From Rhodopseudomonas faecalis (lineage in GTDB: Bacteria; Pseudomonadota; Alphaproteobacteria; Rhizobiales; Xanthobacteraceae), in the NCBI RefSeq assembly GCF_003217325.1, contig NZ_QJTI01000001.1, positions 1 through 64,000 of the forward strand: 64,000 nucleotides of DNA, in the 5' to 3' direction. A model generated the notes under the pieces. That model searched no databases. It was not told where the DNA came from and worked only from the letters and a program-made list of their open reading frames with translations. Shown piece after piece: positions 1-9,497 of this stretch (the stretch's first letter is position 1; each line of letters opens with the position of its first letter). A program made the position numbers and the translations under genes.

Positions 1-2
1 AC

Positions 3-83
3 AACTTCAGACCTCACCAGGCCCTCGGCGGCAAAACCCCCAAGGACTTCGCCACCAACAAAACCATTCGATCAACGAATTAG
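3..83 (+). pseudogene. C-terminal fragment of an integrase-core (IS3/IS481-type) transposase
   Basis: The frame open from the window edge reads a 26-residue tail ending in TAG. It carries the motif RPHQALGGKTP, typical of the last residues of DDE integrase-core transposases of the IS3 and IS481 groups. Only the C terminus lies inside the window, so it cannot be told whether the gene is complete to the left. No terminal inverted repeat of an insertion sequence could be recognised just downstream, where a dispersed chromosomal repeat begins about 17 bp later. Confidence 0.6.
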
Positions 84-99
84 TGAACTCGCACAATTG

Positions 100-178
100 C
101 GAGCGTAGCGAAGCAATCCAGGTGCCGGGCACTGGGTTTCTGGATTGCTTCGTCGCTGCGCTCCTCGTAATGACGGGT
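100..178. repeat. Dispersed inverted-repeat element, family A
   Basis: Two imperfect arms of about 20 bp (101-120 and 141-163) face each other around a short GC-rich centre. Each arm reads as gagcg(t/c)agcga...agcaatcca. The element ends near tcgtaatgacggg. Elements of this kind are common between genes in Bradyrhizobium and Rhodopseudomonas genomes, but no second copy was found in this window. It would fold into a long hairpin in RNA. Confidence 0.7.
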
Positions 179-236
179 AGATGTCTGATTTCAGCAATGG
201 ATGTCATTTCTTGTTGCAGTGCTCGCCGCGCATTCA

Positions 237-372
237 CCTCTCCCCGCGTGCGGGGAGAGGTCGTCCGGCGAAGCCGGGCGGGTGAGGGGGCGCCTCAGCT
301 CGTCGCAGCGCTGCTGATGTAGCAACGCCCCCTCATCCCGACCTTCTCCCCGCACGCGGGGAGAAGGAGCGC
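237..372. repeat. Dispersed repeat element, family B (copy 1)
   Basis: This element is a composite of two small palindromes, cctctccccgc/gcggggagagg at the left and ccttctccccgc/gcggggagaagg at the right. Between them are gggtgagggggcg and its near-complement cgccccctcatccc. A close relative with the same architecture lies at 28208-28340. The whole unit could fold into a long branched hairpin. Together with the family A element it fills the gene-free stretch 84-495; nothing else was recognised there except the start-proximal ribosome binding site of the next gene. Confidence 0.8.
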
Positions 373-495
373 GCCGCCTTTGCGGAGACGCATCGAACTA
401 CCCCGATCGTCGCAAAGGGGCACGCGCGACCTTGATTGCACCGTCATGACGACCCCACTTTGTGTTAGCCTTCGGGTAACCGCAGGGAGGTCTGC

Positions 496-1350
496 ATGCG
501 ATCCGTCGTTGTCACCGGCGCGTCCACCGGGATCGGGCACGCCACCACAAAGCTGCTGCTGCAGCGCGGTTTCCGCGTCTTTGGCAGCGTGCGCAAAGAA
601 GCCGACGCCGAACGGCTGAGCCATGAGTTCGGCGCCGCCTTCACGCCGCTGATCTTTGACGTTACCGACGAAGCGGCGATCAGCGCCGCCGCCGATCAGG
701 TGCGATCGGCGCTCGATGGCGAGCGGCTGGCCGGGCTGGTCAACAATGCCGGCATCGCGGTTGGCGGGCCGGTGCTAGAACTGTCCGCGAGCGAATTCCG
801 CCGCCAGTTCGAGGTCAATGTGATCGGGCCGATCCTCGCCACCCAGGCGTTCGCGCCGCTGCTCGGCAGCGATCCGACGCTCTCCGGCGCCAAGGGCCGG
901 ATCGTGATGATGAGTTCGGTCGCCGGCCGGTTCGGCAATCCGCTGATGGCAGCCTATTCCGCCTCAAAGCACGCGCTGGAAGGGCTGTCGGACGGGCTGC
1001 GCCGCGAGCTGATGCTGTTTGGCATCGACGTCATCATCCTGGCGCCGGGCGCGGTCAAAACGCCGATCTGGGCCAAGGCCGAGCACGACGATATGGCGCG
1101 CTATGCCAACTCACTTTATCGGCCGGCGATGGAGACCATGCGGGCGCTGCTGCCGCAGATGGACGCCAGCGGCCTGCCGCCGGAGACGATCGCTGAGGCG
1201 GTGCTTGAGGCGCTGACCGCCGACAAGCCGAAGGTACGGCGCACGCTGACGCCGTCGCCGCTGTACCATCTGGTGATGCGCGTACTGCCGACCCGGCTGA
1301 TCGACAAGCTGATCGCCAAGCGCATGAAGCTGCAGCCGCCGTCCCCATAG
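496..1350 (+). CDS. Short-chain dehydrogenase/reductase (SDR), classical type
   Basis: The 284-residue protein is a cytosolic NAD(P)-dependent oxidoreductase of the classical SDR family. The cofactor motif TGASTGIG is at residues 7-14, the NNAG motif at 83-86, and the catalytic Ser near 140 with Y154-x3-K158 (YSASK). The ATG is preceded by GGGAGG at a good distance. The last 40 residues are basic and unlike the core, ending in a KLIAKRMKLQ stretch. The substrate cannot be deduced: the next gene encodes an unrelated envelope protein. SDRs of this length with the AYSASKHALEGLSDGLR pattern are often annotated as fatty-acyl, steroid or retinol-type dehydrogenases, but that is not evidence for this one. 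Confidence 0.9.
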   Translation: MRSVVVTGASTGIGHATTKLLLQRGFRVFGSVRKEADAERLSHEFGAAFTPLIFDVTDEAAISAAADQVRSALDGERLAGLVNNAGIAVGGPVLELSASEFRRQFEVNVIGPILATQAFAPLLGSDPTLSGAKGRIVMMSSVAGRFGNPLMAAYSASKHALEGLSDGLRRELMLFGIDVIILAPGAVKTPIWAKAEHDDMARYANSLYRPAMETMRALLPQMDASGLPPETIAEAVLEALTADKPKVRRTLTPSPLYHLVMRVLPTRLIDKLIAKRMKLQPPSP

Positions 1351-1443
1351 CCTGCGCGGGTGCGGCGCTGCTGCGCCTCGGCCCGCGACCTTGGCGGCAC
1401 GCCTGGTCGCCGATAGGATCAAGGCGGGACAGGATGGGCTTGG

Positions 1444-2259
1444 ATGGAGCGCCTCACAGCGAGCGAAACGGCAGTGCCCAAACTGCCGATCCGGATAGCG
1501 GCGGCGGCTTCGGTCGCCGCGCATCTGGCGTTGCTGGTGCTGGTGGTGTCCGCCGGGGTCTATCCCTATGATCAGGCCGGCTCGCAGGCCATCCTCGCCG
1601 AAATCGTGACGCCGGACGCCGCGCCGCCGCCTCAGGTCGCCGCGCAGCAGGACCAGCAGTCGCTGGCGCCGCCCGAGCCACAAGCACCCGCAGAGCCGCC
1701 GCCACAACAGCAGCAGGCGGCCGCACCTCCGCCTGAGGCGGCCCGCCAGCAGGCGCCACAGGCCGAGCAGCAGCCACCCAGCCCAGCTCCGGCGGCACCG
1801 GCGCAGGCGCCGCCCGAGACGCCGCCCTGGCCGCCGTTGGGCGCGCAGGCACCCGACATCACCGAGCGGTATCAGGTGATGCTCGGGCTGCCGAGCACCG
1901 AGCTGCCGCCAGAGCCAGCCGAGACCGGCGGCGGCGAGGCGGCCGAGAGCGCTCAGATCACGCGCAGCGTCGTCGACAAGTTGCGCGCCCATCTGCGGCG
2001 CTGCGCGACGCTGCCGGGCGGGGTGGCGCGATCCGACAAGGTGCGGATCGTGATGCGGATTGCGCTGACGCCAGACGGCCGGCTGGCGTCGCCACCCGCG
2101 CTGATCGAGGCCTCGGCTTCAACCAAGGGGCCGGCCTTGATGCAGGCTGCCAGCAAGGCGCTGCAGGACTGCCAGCCCTATGCGATGCTGCCGCGTGAAA
2201 AAAATCGGGAATGGCGGGTGCTCGATCTCAGCTTCACCCCGGCCGACTTCAATGGCTGA
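1444..2259 (+). CDS. TolA/TonB-like energy-transducing envelope protein
   Basis: The 271-residue protein has the three-part build of TolA/TonB proteins. There is one N-terminal membrane segment (about residues 17-36). A long linker made almost entirely of Pro, Gln, Ala and Glu follows (about 58-135). A C-terminal globular domain (about 180-271) contains VRIVMRIALTPDGRL and a closing WRVLDLSFTP strand, as in alphaproteobacterial TolA-like C-terminal domains. Such proteins span the periplasm and couple the inner membrane to the outer membrane. The tolQ, tolR, tolB and pal genes are not adjacent, so this may be a stand-alone paralogue. TolA-like is favoured over TonB because no TonB-type YP motif is obvious. 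Confidence 0.7.
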   Translation: MERLTASETAVPKLPIRIAAAASVAAHLALLVLVVSAGVYPYDQAGSQAILAEIVTPDAAPPPQVAAQQDQQSLAPPEPQAPAEPPPQQQQAAAPPPEAARQQAPQAEQQPPSPAPAAPAQAPPETPPWPPLGAQAPDITERYQVMLGLPSTELPPEPAETGGGEAAESAQITRSVVDKLRAHLRRCATLPGGVARSDKVRIVMRIALTPDGRLASPPALIEASASTKGPALMQAASKALQDCQPYAMLPREKNREWRVLDLSFTPADFNG

Positions 2260-2378
2260 GCGCAGCTGGACAGCGCGCCGCGCCATTGTCGTTGCGAGTG
2301 TCGGGGCGTAGTTTCGGCGCTCGCGTCGCCGCGTCATGCACGCGATGCCAAATGTCTCGCCGCAGGAATCTTCCCATC

Positions 2379-3134
2379 ATGCCGCTCGATCGTGGATTGG
2401 CTCCCAGCTCCAGCGCGGATCGCCAGGTCGCTGAGGCTGCGCCGCTGGCCATTCACCGCGTCGAGCGCGTCGAACTGCCGTTTCGCGCGTTTACATGGCC
2501 GTTTGCCGAGCAGCGCCGCGACGAGATCGCCGCGCATTTTGCCGAGCAGCAGAAGGCCAAGCCCAAAATGTGGAACGGCCGGGTGCTGTTCGGGCGCGAC
2601 CCGGTGATCGCCGAGGGCTGCTTTCGCGCCGCCTGCTTTGAAACCGGCTTTGCCGATTTCCTGGCCTGGCGCGATTGGGGCTTTCCGGATCTGTCGGTGT
2701 TTAACGGCTTTGGCATGGGCGCGCTGCGCAGCCGGGATGGCGCGTTCGTGCTCGGTGAGATGGCGGCGCACACCGCCAATGCCGGACGATTGTATTTTCC
2801 GGCCGGCACGCCCGACCTCAATGATCTGCGCGACGGCGCGCTCGATATGGCCGGCAGCATCCGCCGCGAATTGCTGGAGGAGACCGGGTTCGGCGCCGAC
2901 GACTATCAGGCGGCGCCTGGATTCGACTGCATCCCGGCGGGGCCATTGATCGCCTTCATCCAGCGGTTCGATGTCGATCTGCCGGGGGAGGCGCTGCGCG
3001 CCCGCATTCTGGACAATCTCGCTCGGCAGCGGCAGCCGGAGCTGAGCGACATCCGCCTAGTCCGTTCGCCCGCGGACTTCACCGCGGCGATGCCGCCGTT
3101 CGTCACCGCCTATCTCGCCGCGCAATTCGCCTGA
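2379..3134 (+). CDS. NUDIX-superfamily hydrolase with a degenerate Nudix box
   Basis: The chosen ATG at 2379 has AGGAA upstream and gives 251 residues; an in-frame ATG at 2352 is possible. The C-terminal half of a Nudix box, REx2EExGF, is present at residues 163-171 (R163, E164, E167, E168, G170), which would bind the catalytic metal. The upstream part of the consensus is not conserved: the Glu expected eight residues before the Arg is Leu and the Gly fourteen before is Asp. The fold and a diphosphohydrolase role are therefore likely, but the substrate and full activity are uncertain. An extended N-terminal domain of about 130 residues precedes the box. Confidence 0.75.
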   Translation: MPLDRGLAPSSSADRQVAEAAPLAIHRVERVELPFRAFTWPFAEQRRDEIAAHFAEQQKAKPKMWNGRVLFGRDPVIAEGCFRAACFETGFADFLAWRDWGFPDLSVFNGFGMGALRSRDGAFVLGEMAAHTANAGRLYFPAGTPDLNDLRDGALDMAGSIRRELLEETGFGADDYQAAPGFDCIPAGPLIAFIQRFDVDLPGEALRARILDNLARQRQPELSDIRLVRSPADFTAAMPPFVTAYLAAQFA

Positions 3135-3208
3135 CGCCGCGTTCGGAAACGCTGGCATCGCCGCCGTGTGCCTTGTACCGTCAGGGCAGGAACCGGAGGC
3201 GTCCCGTC

Positions 3209-4297
3209 ATGTCGGACACGCGCAAAACGTCGCTCGCGGCCAAGCTCAAACCCTATGTCGCGCCGTTTCGCGTCGATGGCTCGACGCGGTTCCATCTGAA
3301 AGCGCACAAGACCAATGAGAAGGGCGGGCTCGACAAGGAGCAAGCCGCGCGGATCATTGAGGCCAACCGCAAGCGGCTCAATGATTTTCAGGAGATGCTG
3401 TACGCCCAGGACCGCTGGTCGCTGCTGCTCATCTTTCAGGGCATGGATGCCGCCGGCAAGGACACCGCGATCAAGAGCGTGTTCGAGGGTGTCAATCCGC
3501 AGGGCTGCGAGGTTTATTCGTTCAAGACGCCGACCGTGCACGAACTCGACCATGATTTTATGTGGCGCGCGGCGATGAGCCTGCCGCAGCGCGGCCGGAT
3601 CGGCATCTTCAATCGCTCGTACTACGAGGATGTATTGGTGGTGCGGGTGCATCCCAAAATCCTCGCCGGCCAGCATTTGCCGCCATCGCTGATCACCAAG
3701 AAGATCTGGCGCGAGCGCTTTGCCGACATCTCGTCATTTGAGCGCTACCTGACCCGTAACGGCACCGTGGTGCTGAAATTCTTCTTGAACGTGTCCAAGG
3801 AGGAGCAGCGCCAGCGCTTCCTCAGCCGGCTGGAAGACCCGGCCAAGAACTGGAAATTCTCGATGGCCGACGTCGAGGAGCGCAAGCTGTGGCACCGCTA
3901 TCAGGCCGCTTATCAGGATGCGATCGCGCACACCGCGACGCCGGAAGCGCCGTGGTACATCGTGCCCGCCGATCACAAATGGTTTGCGCGGGTGGTGATC
4001 GGTTCGGCGATCGTGTCGGCGCTGGAAAAGCTCGATCTGCATTTCCCGAAAACCGATCACGGCGATCTGTTGGAATACCAGAAGGTGCGCGCAGCGCTCG
4101 AGCAGGAAGGGCGCAGCGTCAAGCGCAATGATAAGTGCAAAGAGCAGGGCGATAGCAGCCCGCCGCCGCGCAAAGTCGACAGCGCCGCGCCAGCGCAGGC
4201 TGCCTCGCGCCAGCGCAGCACTGCCAAAGTGGGGCGGGTGGCCAGCACGAAGGGCGCGGCTGCGGCCAAGCCGCGATCACGCGCGCGCAAAGACTGA
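3209..4297 (+). CDS. Polyphosphate kinase 2 (PPK2) family protein
   Basis: The 362-residue protein belongs to PPK2, which transfers phosphate between polyphosphate and nucleotides. The Walker A-like loop GMDAAGKD is at residues 78-85 and the second motif NRSYYEDV at 135-142. The start at 3209 follows GGAGG by about ten bases. The core ends near residue 290. A tail of about 60 residues rich in Lys, Arg, Ser and Ala follows, which may be disordered or bind polyanions. Whether it phosphorylates AMP, NMPs or NDPs cannot be read from the sequence with confidence. It stands alone, with a dispersed repeat downstream. Confidence 0.88.
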   Translation: MSDTRKTSLAAKLKPYVAPFRVDGSTRFHLKAHKTNEKGGLDKEQAARIIEANRKRLNDFQEMLYAQDRWSLLLIFQGMDAAGKDTAIKSVFEGVNPQGCEVYSFKTPTVHELDHDFMWRAAMSLPQRGRIGIFNRSYYEDVLVVRVHPKILAGQHLPPSLITKKIWRERFADISSFERYLTRNGTVVLKFFLNVSKEEQRQRFLSRLEDPAKNWKFSMADVEERKLWHRYQAAYQDAIAHTATPEAPWYIVPADHKWFARVVIGSAIVSALEKLDLHFPKTDHGDLLEYQKVRAALEQEGRSVKRNDKCKEQGDSSPPPRKVDSAAPAQAASRQRSTAKVGRVASTKGAAAAKPRSRARKD

Positions 4298-4330
4298 TAC
4301 CAACGGAAATTGATACCAACCACTCCGCAC

Positions 4331-4420
4331 GTCATGGCCGAGCGCCGTCCCGGCCATCCACGTCTTTGATCTTGCGGCGCTTTCAAGACGTGGATGTCCG
4401 CGACAAGCGCGGGCATGACG
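4331..4420. repeat. Dispersed inverted-repeat element, family C (copy 1)
   Basis: The element begins gtcatggccg, contains ccatccacgtctttga near the middle and the partial complement caagacgtggatg, and ends gcgggcatgacg. A second copy at 37500-37591 shares the same ends and interior. It sits between convergent genes (PPK2 and bioB). Confidence 0.75.
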
Positions 4421-4465
4421 AGTCAATGGTAGGAGCCGTTGGTATAACGTCTCAGCACGTCGTGA

Positions 4466-4487
4466 GCGGCCCGCCGTGGCGGGCCGC
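4466..4487 (-). terminator. Strong hairpin downstream of bioB
   Basis: A perfect 10-bp inverted repeat, gcggcccgcc/ggcgggccgc with a 2-base loop, lies just after the bioB stop codon. There is no U-run on the minus strand, so it may act as an RNA 3-prime stabiliser or a weak terminator between the convergent genes. Confidence 0.5.
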
Positions 4488-4495
4488 AGATCAGG

Positions 4496-5512
4496 TCAGA
4501 CGTCGCTGTGGGCGTGCACGCCGAGTTCGCCGCGCGCGGTGATGCCGAGCCGGGCGAACAACTGACGGTCCTTGCTGTCGCCCGGATTGGGCGTGGTCAG
4601 CAGCTGCTCGCCGATGAAGATCGAGTTGGCGCCGGCCAGGAAGCACAGCGCCTGCATCTCGTCGCTCATCGCGGTGCGGCCAGCGGCGATACGCACGTCG
4701 GACTTCGGCATCATGATGCGCGCCAGCGCGATGGTGCGCACGAATTCGAACGGGTCGATCGGCGTCGCGGTTTCCGCGATCGGCGTGCCTTCGATCGGGA
4801 TCAGCATGTTGATCGGCACGCTCTCCGGATGCTGCGGCAGGTTGGCGAGGGTGCGCAGCATCTCGACGCGGTCGGTCGGCTTTTCGCCCAGGCCAAGAAT
4901 GCCGCCGCAACACACTTTGATGCCGGCGTCATGCACCTTGTTTACGGTGTCGATCCGGTCGGCGAAGCTGCGGGTCGAGACCACGTTCGGATAGAATTCT
5001 TCCGAGGTGTCGATGTTGTGGTTGTAGTAATCGAGGCCGGCGTCTTTGAGTTGCTTGGCCTGGTCATCGGTGAGCATGCCGAGCGTCACGCAAGCTTCCA
5101 TGCCGAGCGCCTTCACGCCCTTCACCATCTCGATCACCGGAGCCATGTCGCGCTCCTTGGGCTCGCGCCAGGCCGCGCCCATGCAGTAGCGGGTGGCGCC
5201 GGCGTCGCGCGCCGCCTTGGCGCTCTCGATCACCTTCTTCGGGTCCATCAGCTTGGAGGCGGGCAGGGCGGTGTCGTGATGGGCGGACTGGCTGCAATAG
5301 CCGCAATCCTCGGCGCAGCCGCCGGTCTTGACGTTGAGCAGCTGATTGCACTGCACTTCGTTCGGATTGAAGCTCTGGCGGTGAATGGTCTGCGCCCGGA
5401 ACATCAGGTCCGCGAACGGCGCGTGATAGATCGCCGCGGCTTCCTCGCGGGTCCAGTCGTGGCGGATGGTCGGGGTGGCGTCGGCCAAGGCCGGCATGTC
5501 GATCGAGTTCAA
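4496..5512 (-). CDS. bioB: Biotin synthase
   Basis: BioB is the radical-SAM enzyme that inserts sulfur into dethiobiotin, the last step of biotin synthesis. The 4Fe-4S ligands appear as CAEDCGYC (C66, C70, C73 in the numbering used here), followed by SQS. The downstream signature VRIAAGR also fits. The start is set at a TTG at 5512 because GGGAGCC lies six to eight bases upstream, whereas the in-frame ATG at 5497 has no ribosome binding site. This gives 338 residues, normal for BioB. The gene is about 13 kb from bioFDA and on the other strand. No BioR-type operator was recognised upstream. Confidence 0.93.
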   Translation of the reverse strand: MNSIDMPALADATPTIRHDWTREEAAAIYHAPFADLMFRAQTIHRQSFNPNEVQCNQLLNVKTGGCAEDCGYCSQSAHHDTALPASKLMDPKKVIESAKAARDAGATRYCMGAAWREPKERDMAPVIEMVKGVKALGMEACVTLGMLTDDQAKQLKDAGLDYYNHNIDTSEEFYPNVVSTRSFADRIDTVNKVHDAGIKVCCGGILGLGEKPTDRVEMLRTLANLPQHPESVPINMLIPIEGTPIAETATPIDPFEFVRTIALARIMMPKSDVRIAAGRTAMSDEMQALCFLAGANSIFIGEQLLTTPNPGDSKDRQLFARLGITARGELGVHAHSDV

Positions 5513-5775
5513 GCGGGGCTCCCTCGCGGCGATGGTGCGGTTTACCGTCAGCCATAGTGGGTTTCCGGCCTCGGAGAAACCCCAATTCCCAAGGGAAATG
5601 GCCGCCCGGCGCATGGTTTAGGTCAGGTGTTCTGACGCTTTACCGCGCGCCAGCCGCCCGTTTTTGCCGTTGCGGATCGCTGCGATTGTCGTTTACAAGA
5701 ATTGTTGAGGCGCATCGCGTCGGGCAACGAACCGTCAACGGTTCTGTCGGACGATGTGCCGTGAAGGTGTAGGCA

Positions 5776-5901
5776 ATGCTGATTCGCAGCGCACAGACTG
5801 AATTCGACGCGGAGACGGTGACCACCGTCGGTTCCGGCGCGATTTCGGCTGCGACCCTGGCCTCCCTGCTGCTTGGCGGGCTGCTTCTTATTCGCCCCTG
5901 A
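5776..5901 (+). CDS. Leucine-rich 41-residue ORF, candidate leuA leader peptide
   Basis: This short ORF starts at an ATG with AAGG eight bases upstream and ends at TGA, 108 bp before leuA. Its C-terminal part reads LASLLLGGLLLIRP, with seven Leu codons in eleven followed by Ile. That is what a transcription- or translation-attenuation leader for a leucine biosynthesis gene should look like. The stop codon lies in the left arm of an inverted repeat (5895-5902 with 5930-5937). The alternative is a small one-pass membrane protein, because residues 18-39 are continuously hydrophobic. Function as a leader is inferred from position and codon content. Confidence 0.55.
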   Translation: MLIRSAQTEFDAETVTTVGSGAISAATLASLLLGGLLLIRP

Positions 5902-5978
5902 GGGCCGTCTGGGCGATCACGCCTGGGCACTCAGGGGATTTGCACCATCCTCCATCCAGCCTGTTTTAGCGCCCGCCA
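5874..5978 (+). promoter_or_regulatory. Candidate leuA attenuator structure
   Basis: Two nested perfect pairings are visible upstream of leuA. An inner hairpin cccctgag/ctcagggg (5895-5902, 5930-5937) overlaps the stop codon of the leucine-rich ORF. An outer pairing tggcgggc/gcccgcca (5874-5881, 5971-5978) would sequester its Leu codons. A ribosome paused on Leu codons would block the outer pairing. No clear U-tract follows either stem, so classical rho-independent attenuation is not proven; control at the level of translation is also possible. Confidence 0.4.
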
Positions 5979-6009
5979 CGGTGCGCATCCGATCAAAGGA
6001 ATTTTGCAT

Positions 6010-7575
<1,566 letters not shown>

Positions 7576-7608
7576 CAGTGTCGAATGGTCGCAGCAATAA
7601 CTAGCGAG

Positions 7609-7637
7609 ACGCAGCGCTTCGGCGCTGCGTTTTTTTT
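7609..7637 (+). terminator. Rho-independent terminator after leuA
   Basis: A perfect 9-bp stem, acgcagcgc/gcgctgcgt, with a stable ttcg-type tetraloop, is followed directly by a run of eight T. Confidence 0.92.
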
Positions 7638-7759
7638 CTGCACTGCAGTAGGAACGAAAAGCCCCTGCTAACGGGCAATGGTATTTGCAAGCGAGTGTCT
7701 GTAAGAGTGCGAACGAGTTGGAGCGGGTAGGGCCGCTCCAAAGCTGACTGGGAGGTCAA

Positions 7760-8764
7760 ATGCGCAAGTTGATTTTGGCCGCGGCGTCGGTCGCGGTTCT
7801 GGCCATGGTGGCGCCGGCGGCGGCGCAGCAGCCGATCGTAATTAAATTCAGCCACGTGACGGCACCGAACACCCCGAAGGGGCTGGCTGCCGACAAGTTC
7901 AAGGAACTGGCGGAGAAGTACACCGAGGGCAAGGTCAAGGTCGAAGTCTATCCGAACTCCCAGCTCTATAAGGACAAGGAAGAACTCGACGCGCTGCAGC
8001 TCGGTGCGGTGCAGATGCTGGCGCCGTCGATCTCGAAGTTCGGCCCCGCGGGCGTCAAGGAATTCGAGGTGTTCGATCTGCCCTATATCCTGCCGGACAT
8101 TGCGGCGCTGCGTAAGGTCACCAACGGCCCGGTCGGCGCCAAGCTGTTCAAGCTGCTGGACGCCAAGGGCATGACCGGTCTCGCTTATTGGGACAACGGC
8201 TTCAAGATCATGAGCGCCAACAAGAAGCTGATCGCGCCGGACGACTACAAGGGTCTGAAGTTCCGCATCCAGTCGTCGAAGGTGCTGGACGCCCAGTTCC
8301 GCTCGCTCGGCGCGATCCCACAGGTGATGGCGTTCTCGGAAGTGTACCAGGCGTTGCAGACCGGCGTGGTCGACGGCCAGGAGAACACCCCGTCGAACAT
8401 GTACACCCAGAAGATGCACGAGGTGCAGAAGTACACCACCGTGACCAACCACGGCTACATTGGCTACGCGGTGATCGTGAACAAGAAGTTCTGGGACGGC
8501 GTGCCGGCTGAGCTTCGCACCCAGCTCGACAAGGCGATGGCCGAAGCCACCGAATACGGCAACAGCCAGTCGCAGAAGGAAAACGACGAAGCGCTTGAGG
8601 AGATGAAGAAGTCCGGCAAGACCGAGATCATCACCCTGACCGCCGAGCAGAACGCCGCGATGCGCAAGGCGATGGCGCCGGTCTATGACGAAGTCGGCAA
8701 TCGCGTCGGCAAGGCGCTGATCGAGGAATTCCTCAAGGAAAGCGGCGGCGGCCCGGCCAAGTAA
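7760..8764 (+). CDS. TRAP transporter solute-binding protein (DctP family)
   Basis: This 334-residue periplasmic protein captures an organic acid for the TRAP permease encoded just downstream. A Sec signal peptide occupies about residues 1-22, ending in APAAAQ. The mature domain shows the DctP-family pattern, including the FRIQSSKVLDAQFRSLGA helix region and VDGQENTPSN, where the conserved Arg contacts the ligand carboxylate. The ATG is preceded by GGGAGG. A hairpin between this gene and the permease genes probably keeps the binding protein more abundant than the permease. The substrate is not determined; C4-dicarboxylates are the commonest guess for the family. Confidence 0.9.
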   Translation: MRKLILAAASVAVLAMVAPAAAQQPIVIKFSHVTAPNTPKGLAADKFKELAEKYTEGKVKVEVYPNSQLYKDKEELDALQLGAVQMLAPSISKFGPAGVKEFEVFDLPYILPDIAALRKVTNGPVGAKLFKLLDAKGMTGLAYWDNGFKIMSANKKLIAPDDYKGLKFRIQSSKVLDAQFRSLGAIPQVMAFSEVYQALQTGVVDGQENTPSNMYTQKMHEVQKYTTVTNHGYIGYAVIVNKKFWDGVPAELRTQLDKAMAEATEYGNSQSQKENDEALEEMKKSGKTEIITLTAEQNAAMRKAMAPVYDEVGNRVGKALIEEFLKESGGGPAK

Positions 8765-8776
8765 GTCATCAACGAC

Positions 8777-8806
8777 GGAACGCCCGCGGCTAACAGCGGG
8801 CGTTCC
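8777..8806 (+). terminator. Intercistronic hairpin after the TRAP binding protein
   Basis: A perfect 11-bp stem, ggaacgcccgc/gcgggcgttcc, with an 8-base loop and no U-run. It is well placed to stabilise the upstream mRNA or to cause partial termination within the TRAP operon. Confidence 0.6.
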
Positions 8807-8912
8807 GGTCCTGGCACCGATCACTGCCTGATGGCTTTGCCATCCCGGCGTCCACGACCGTCATAATAAGCCGCTTCGCCTGCCGACCGGCCGATCCACA
8901 CGGGGGGAATAA

Positions 8913-9497
8913 ATGTTGATGCGCATCCTCGACCGGCTTGAGGAAATATTGATCGCCACCATGATCGGCGGCGCCACGCTGCTGATCTTCATCGCGGTGA
9001 TGCACCGCTATCTGGTCGGTGTGCCGTTCCTCTATCCGATCCTGTTCCCGATCGACCTGTCCTGGGCGCAGGAACTGTGCATCTATATGTTCGTGTGGAT
9101 GGCGAAATTCGGTGCCGCCTATGGCGTGCGCACCGGCATCCATGTCGGCGTCGACGTGCTGGTCAACATCATTCAGCCGCGCATCCGCAAAATGGTGATC
9201 CTGTTCGGATTGTTCTGCGGCGCGCTGTTTACTTCGATCATCGGTACTATGGGCGCCAAGTTCGTCTATGGCCTGATGGGCACCAACCAGACCTCGCCGG
9301 ATCTCGAGGTGCCGAGCTGGATCGTCTATCTGTGCATTCCGCTCGGGTCCTATCTGATGTGCTTCCGCTTCCTGCAGGTCGCCTACCACTTCTGGCGCCA
9401 CGACCATCTGCCGCATCATGATCACAGCCATGTCGAGGGGGTCGACGACCCGCATATGCCCGGTTCGGCAGCGGCGGCGGCGGAGGCGGTGCGATGA
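8913..9497 (+). CDS. TRAP transporter small permease (DctQ family)
   Basis: This 194-residue inner-membrane protein has four predicted membrane segments. It contains the family-typical region SWAQELCIYMFVWMAKFGAA, followed by YGVRTGIHVGVDVL. It pairs with the large subunit, whose start codon overlaps its stop codon by four bases. The C-terminal tail of about 35 residues is unusually rich in His and Asp (HDHLPHHDHSH) and is not needed for the DctQ fold; it could bind metal. Confidence 0.9.
   Translation: MLMRILDRLEEILIATMIGGATLLIFIAVMHRYLVGVPFLYPILFPIDLSWAQELCIYMFVWMAKFGAAYGVRTGIHVGVDVLVNIIQPRIRKMVILFGLFCGALFTSIIGTMGAKFVYGLMGTNQTSPDLEVPSWIVYLCIPLGSYLMCFRFLQVAYHFWRHDHLPHHDHSHVEGVDDPHMPGSAAAAAEAVR

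Noticed and set aside
1111-1992. Open frame on the minus strand across the SDR and TolA-like genes
   Set aside because: Spans two well-supported genes on the other strand and encodes low-complexity Arg/Leu-rich sequence.
4508-5557. Long open frame on the plus strand opposite bioB
   Set aside because: Same effect: composition follows third-position GC of bioB, with no family resemblance and no proper start.
7670-7700. Sigma-54-like GG...GC pair before the TRAP operon
   Set aside because: The spacing between GG and GC is 11 bases, not 10, and the rest of the consensus is missing.
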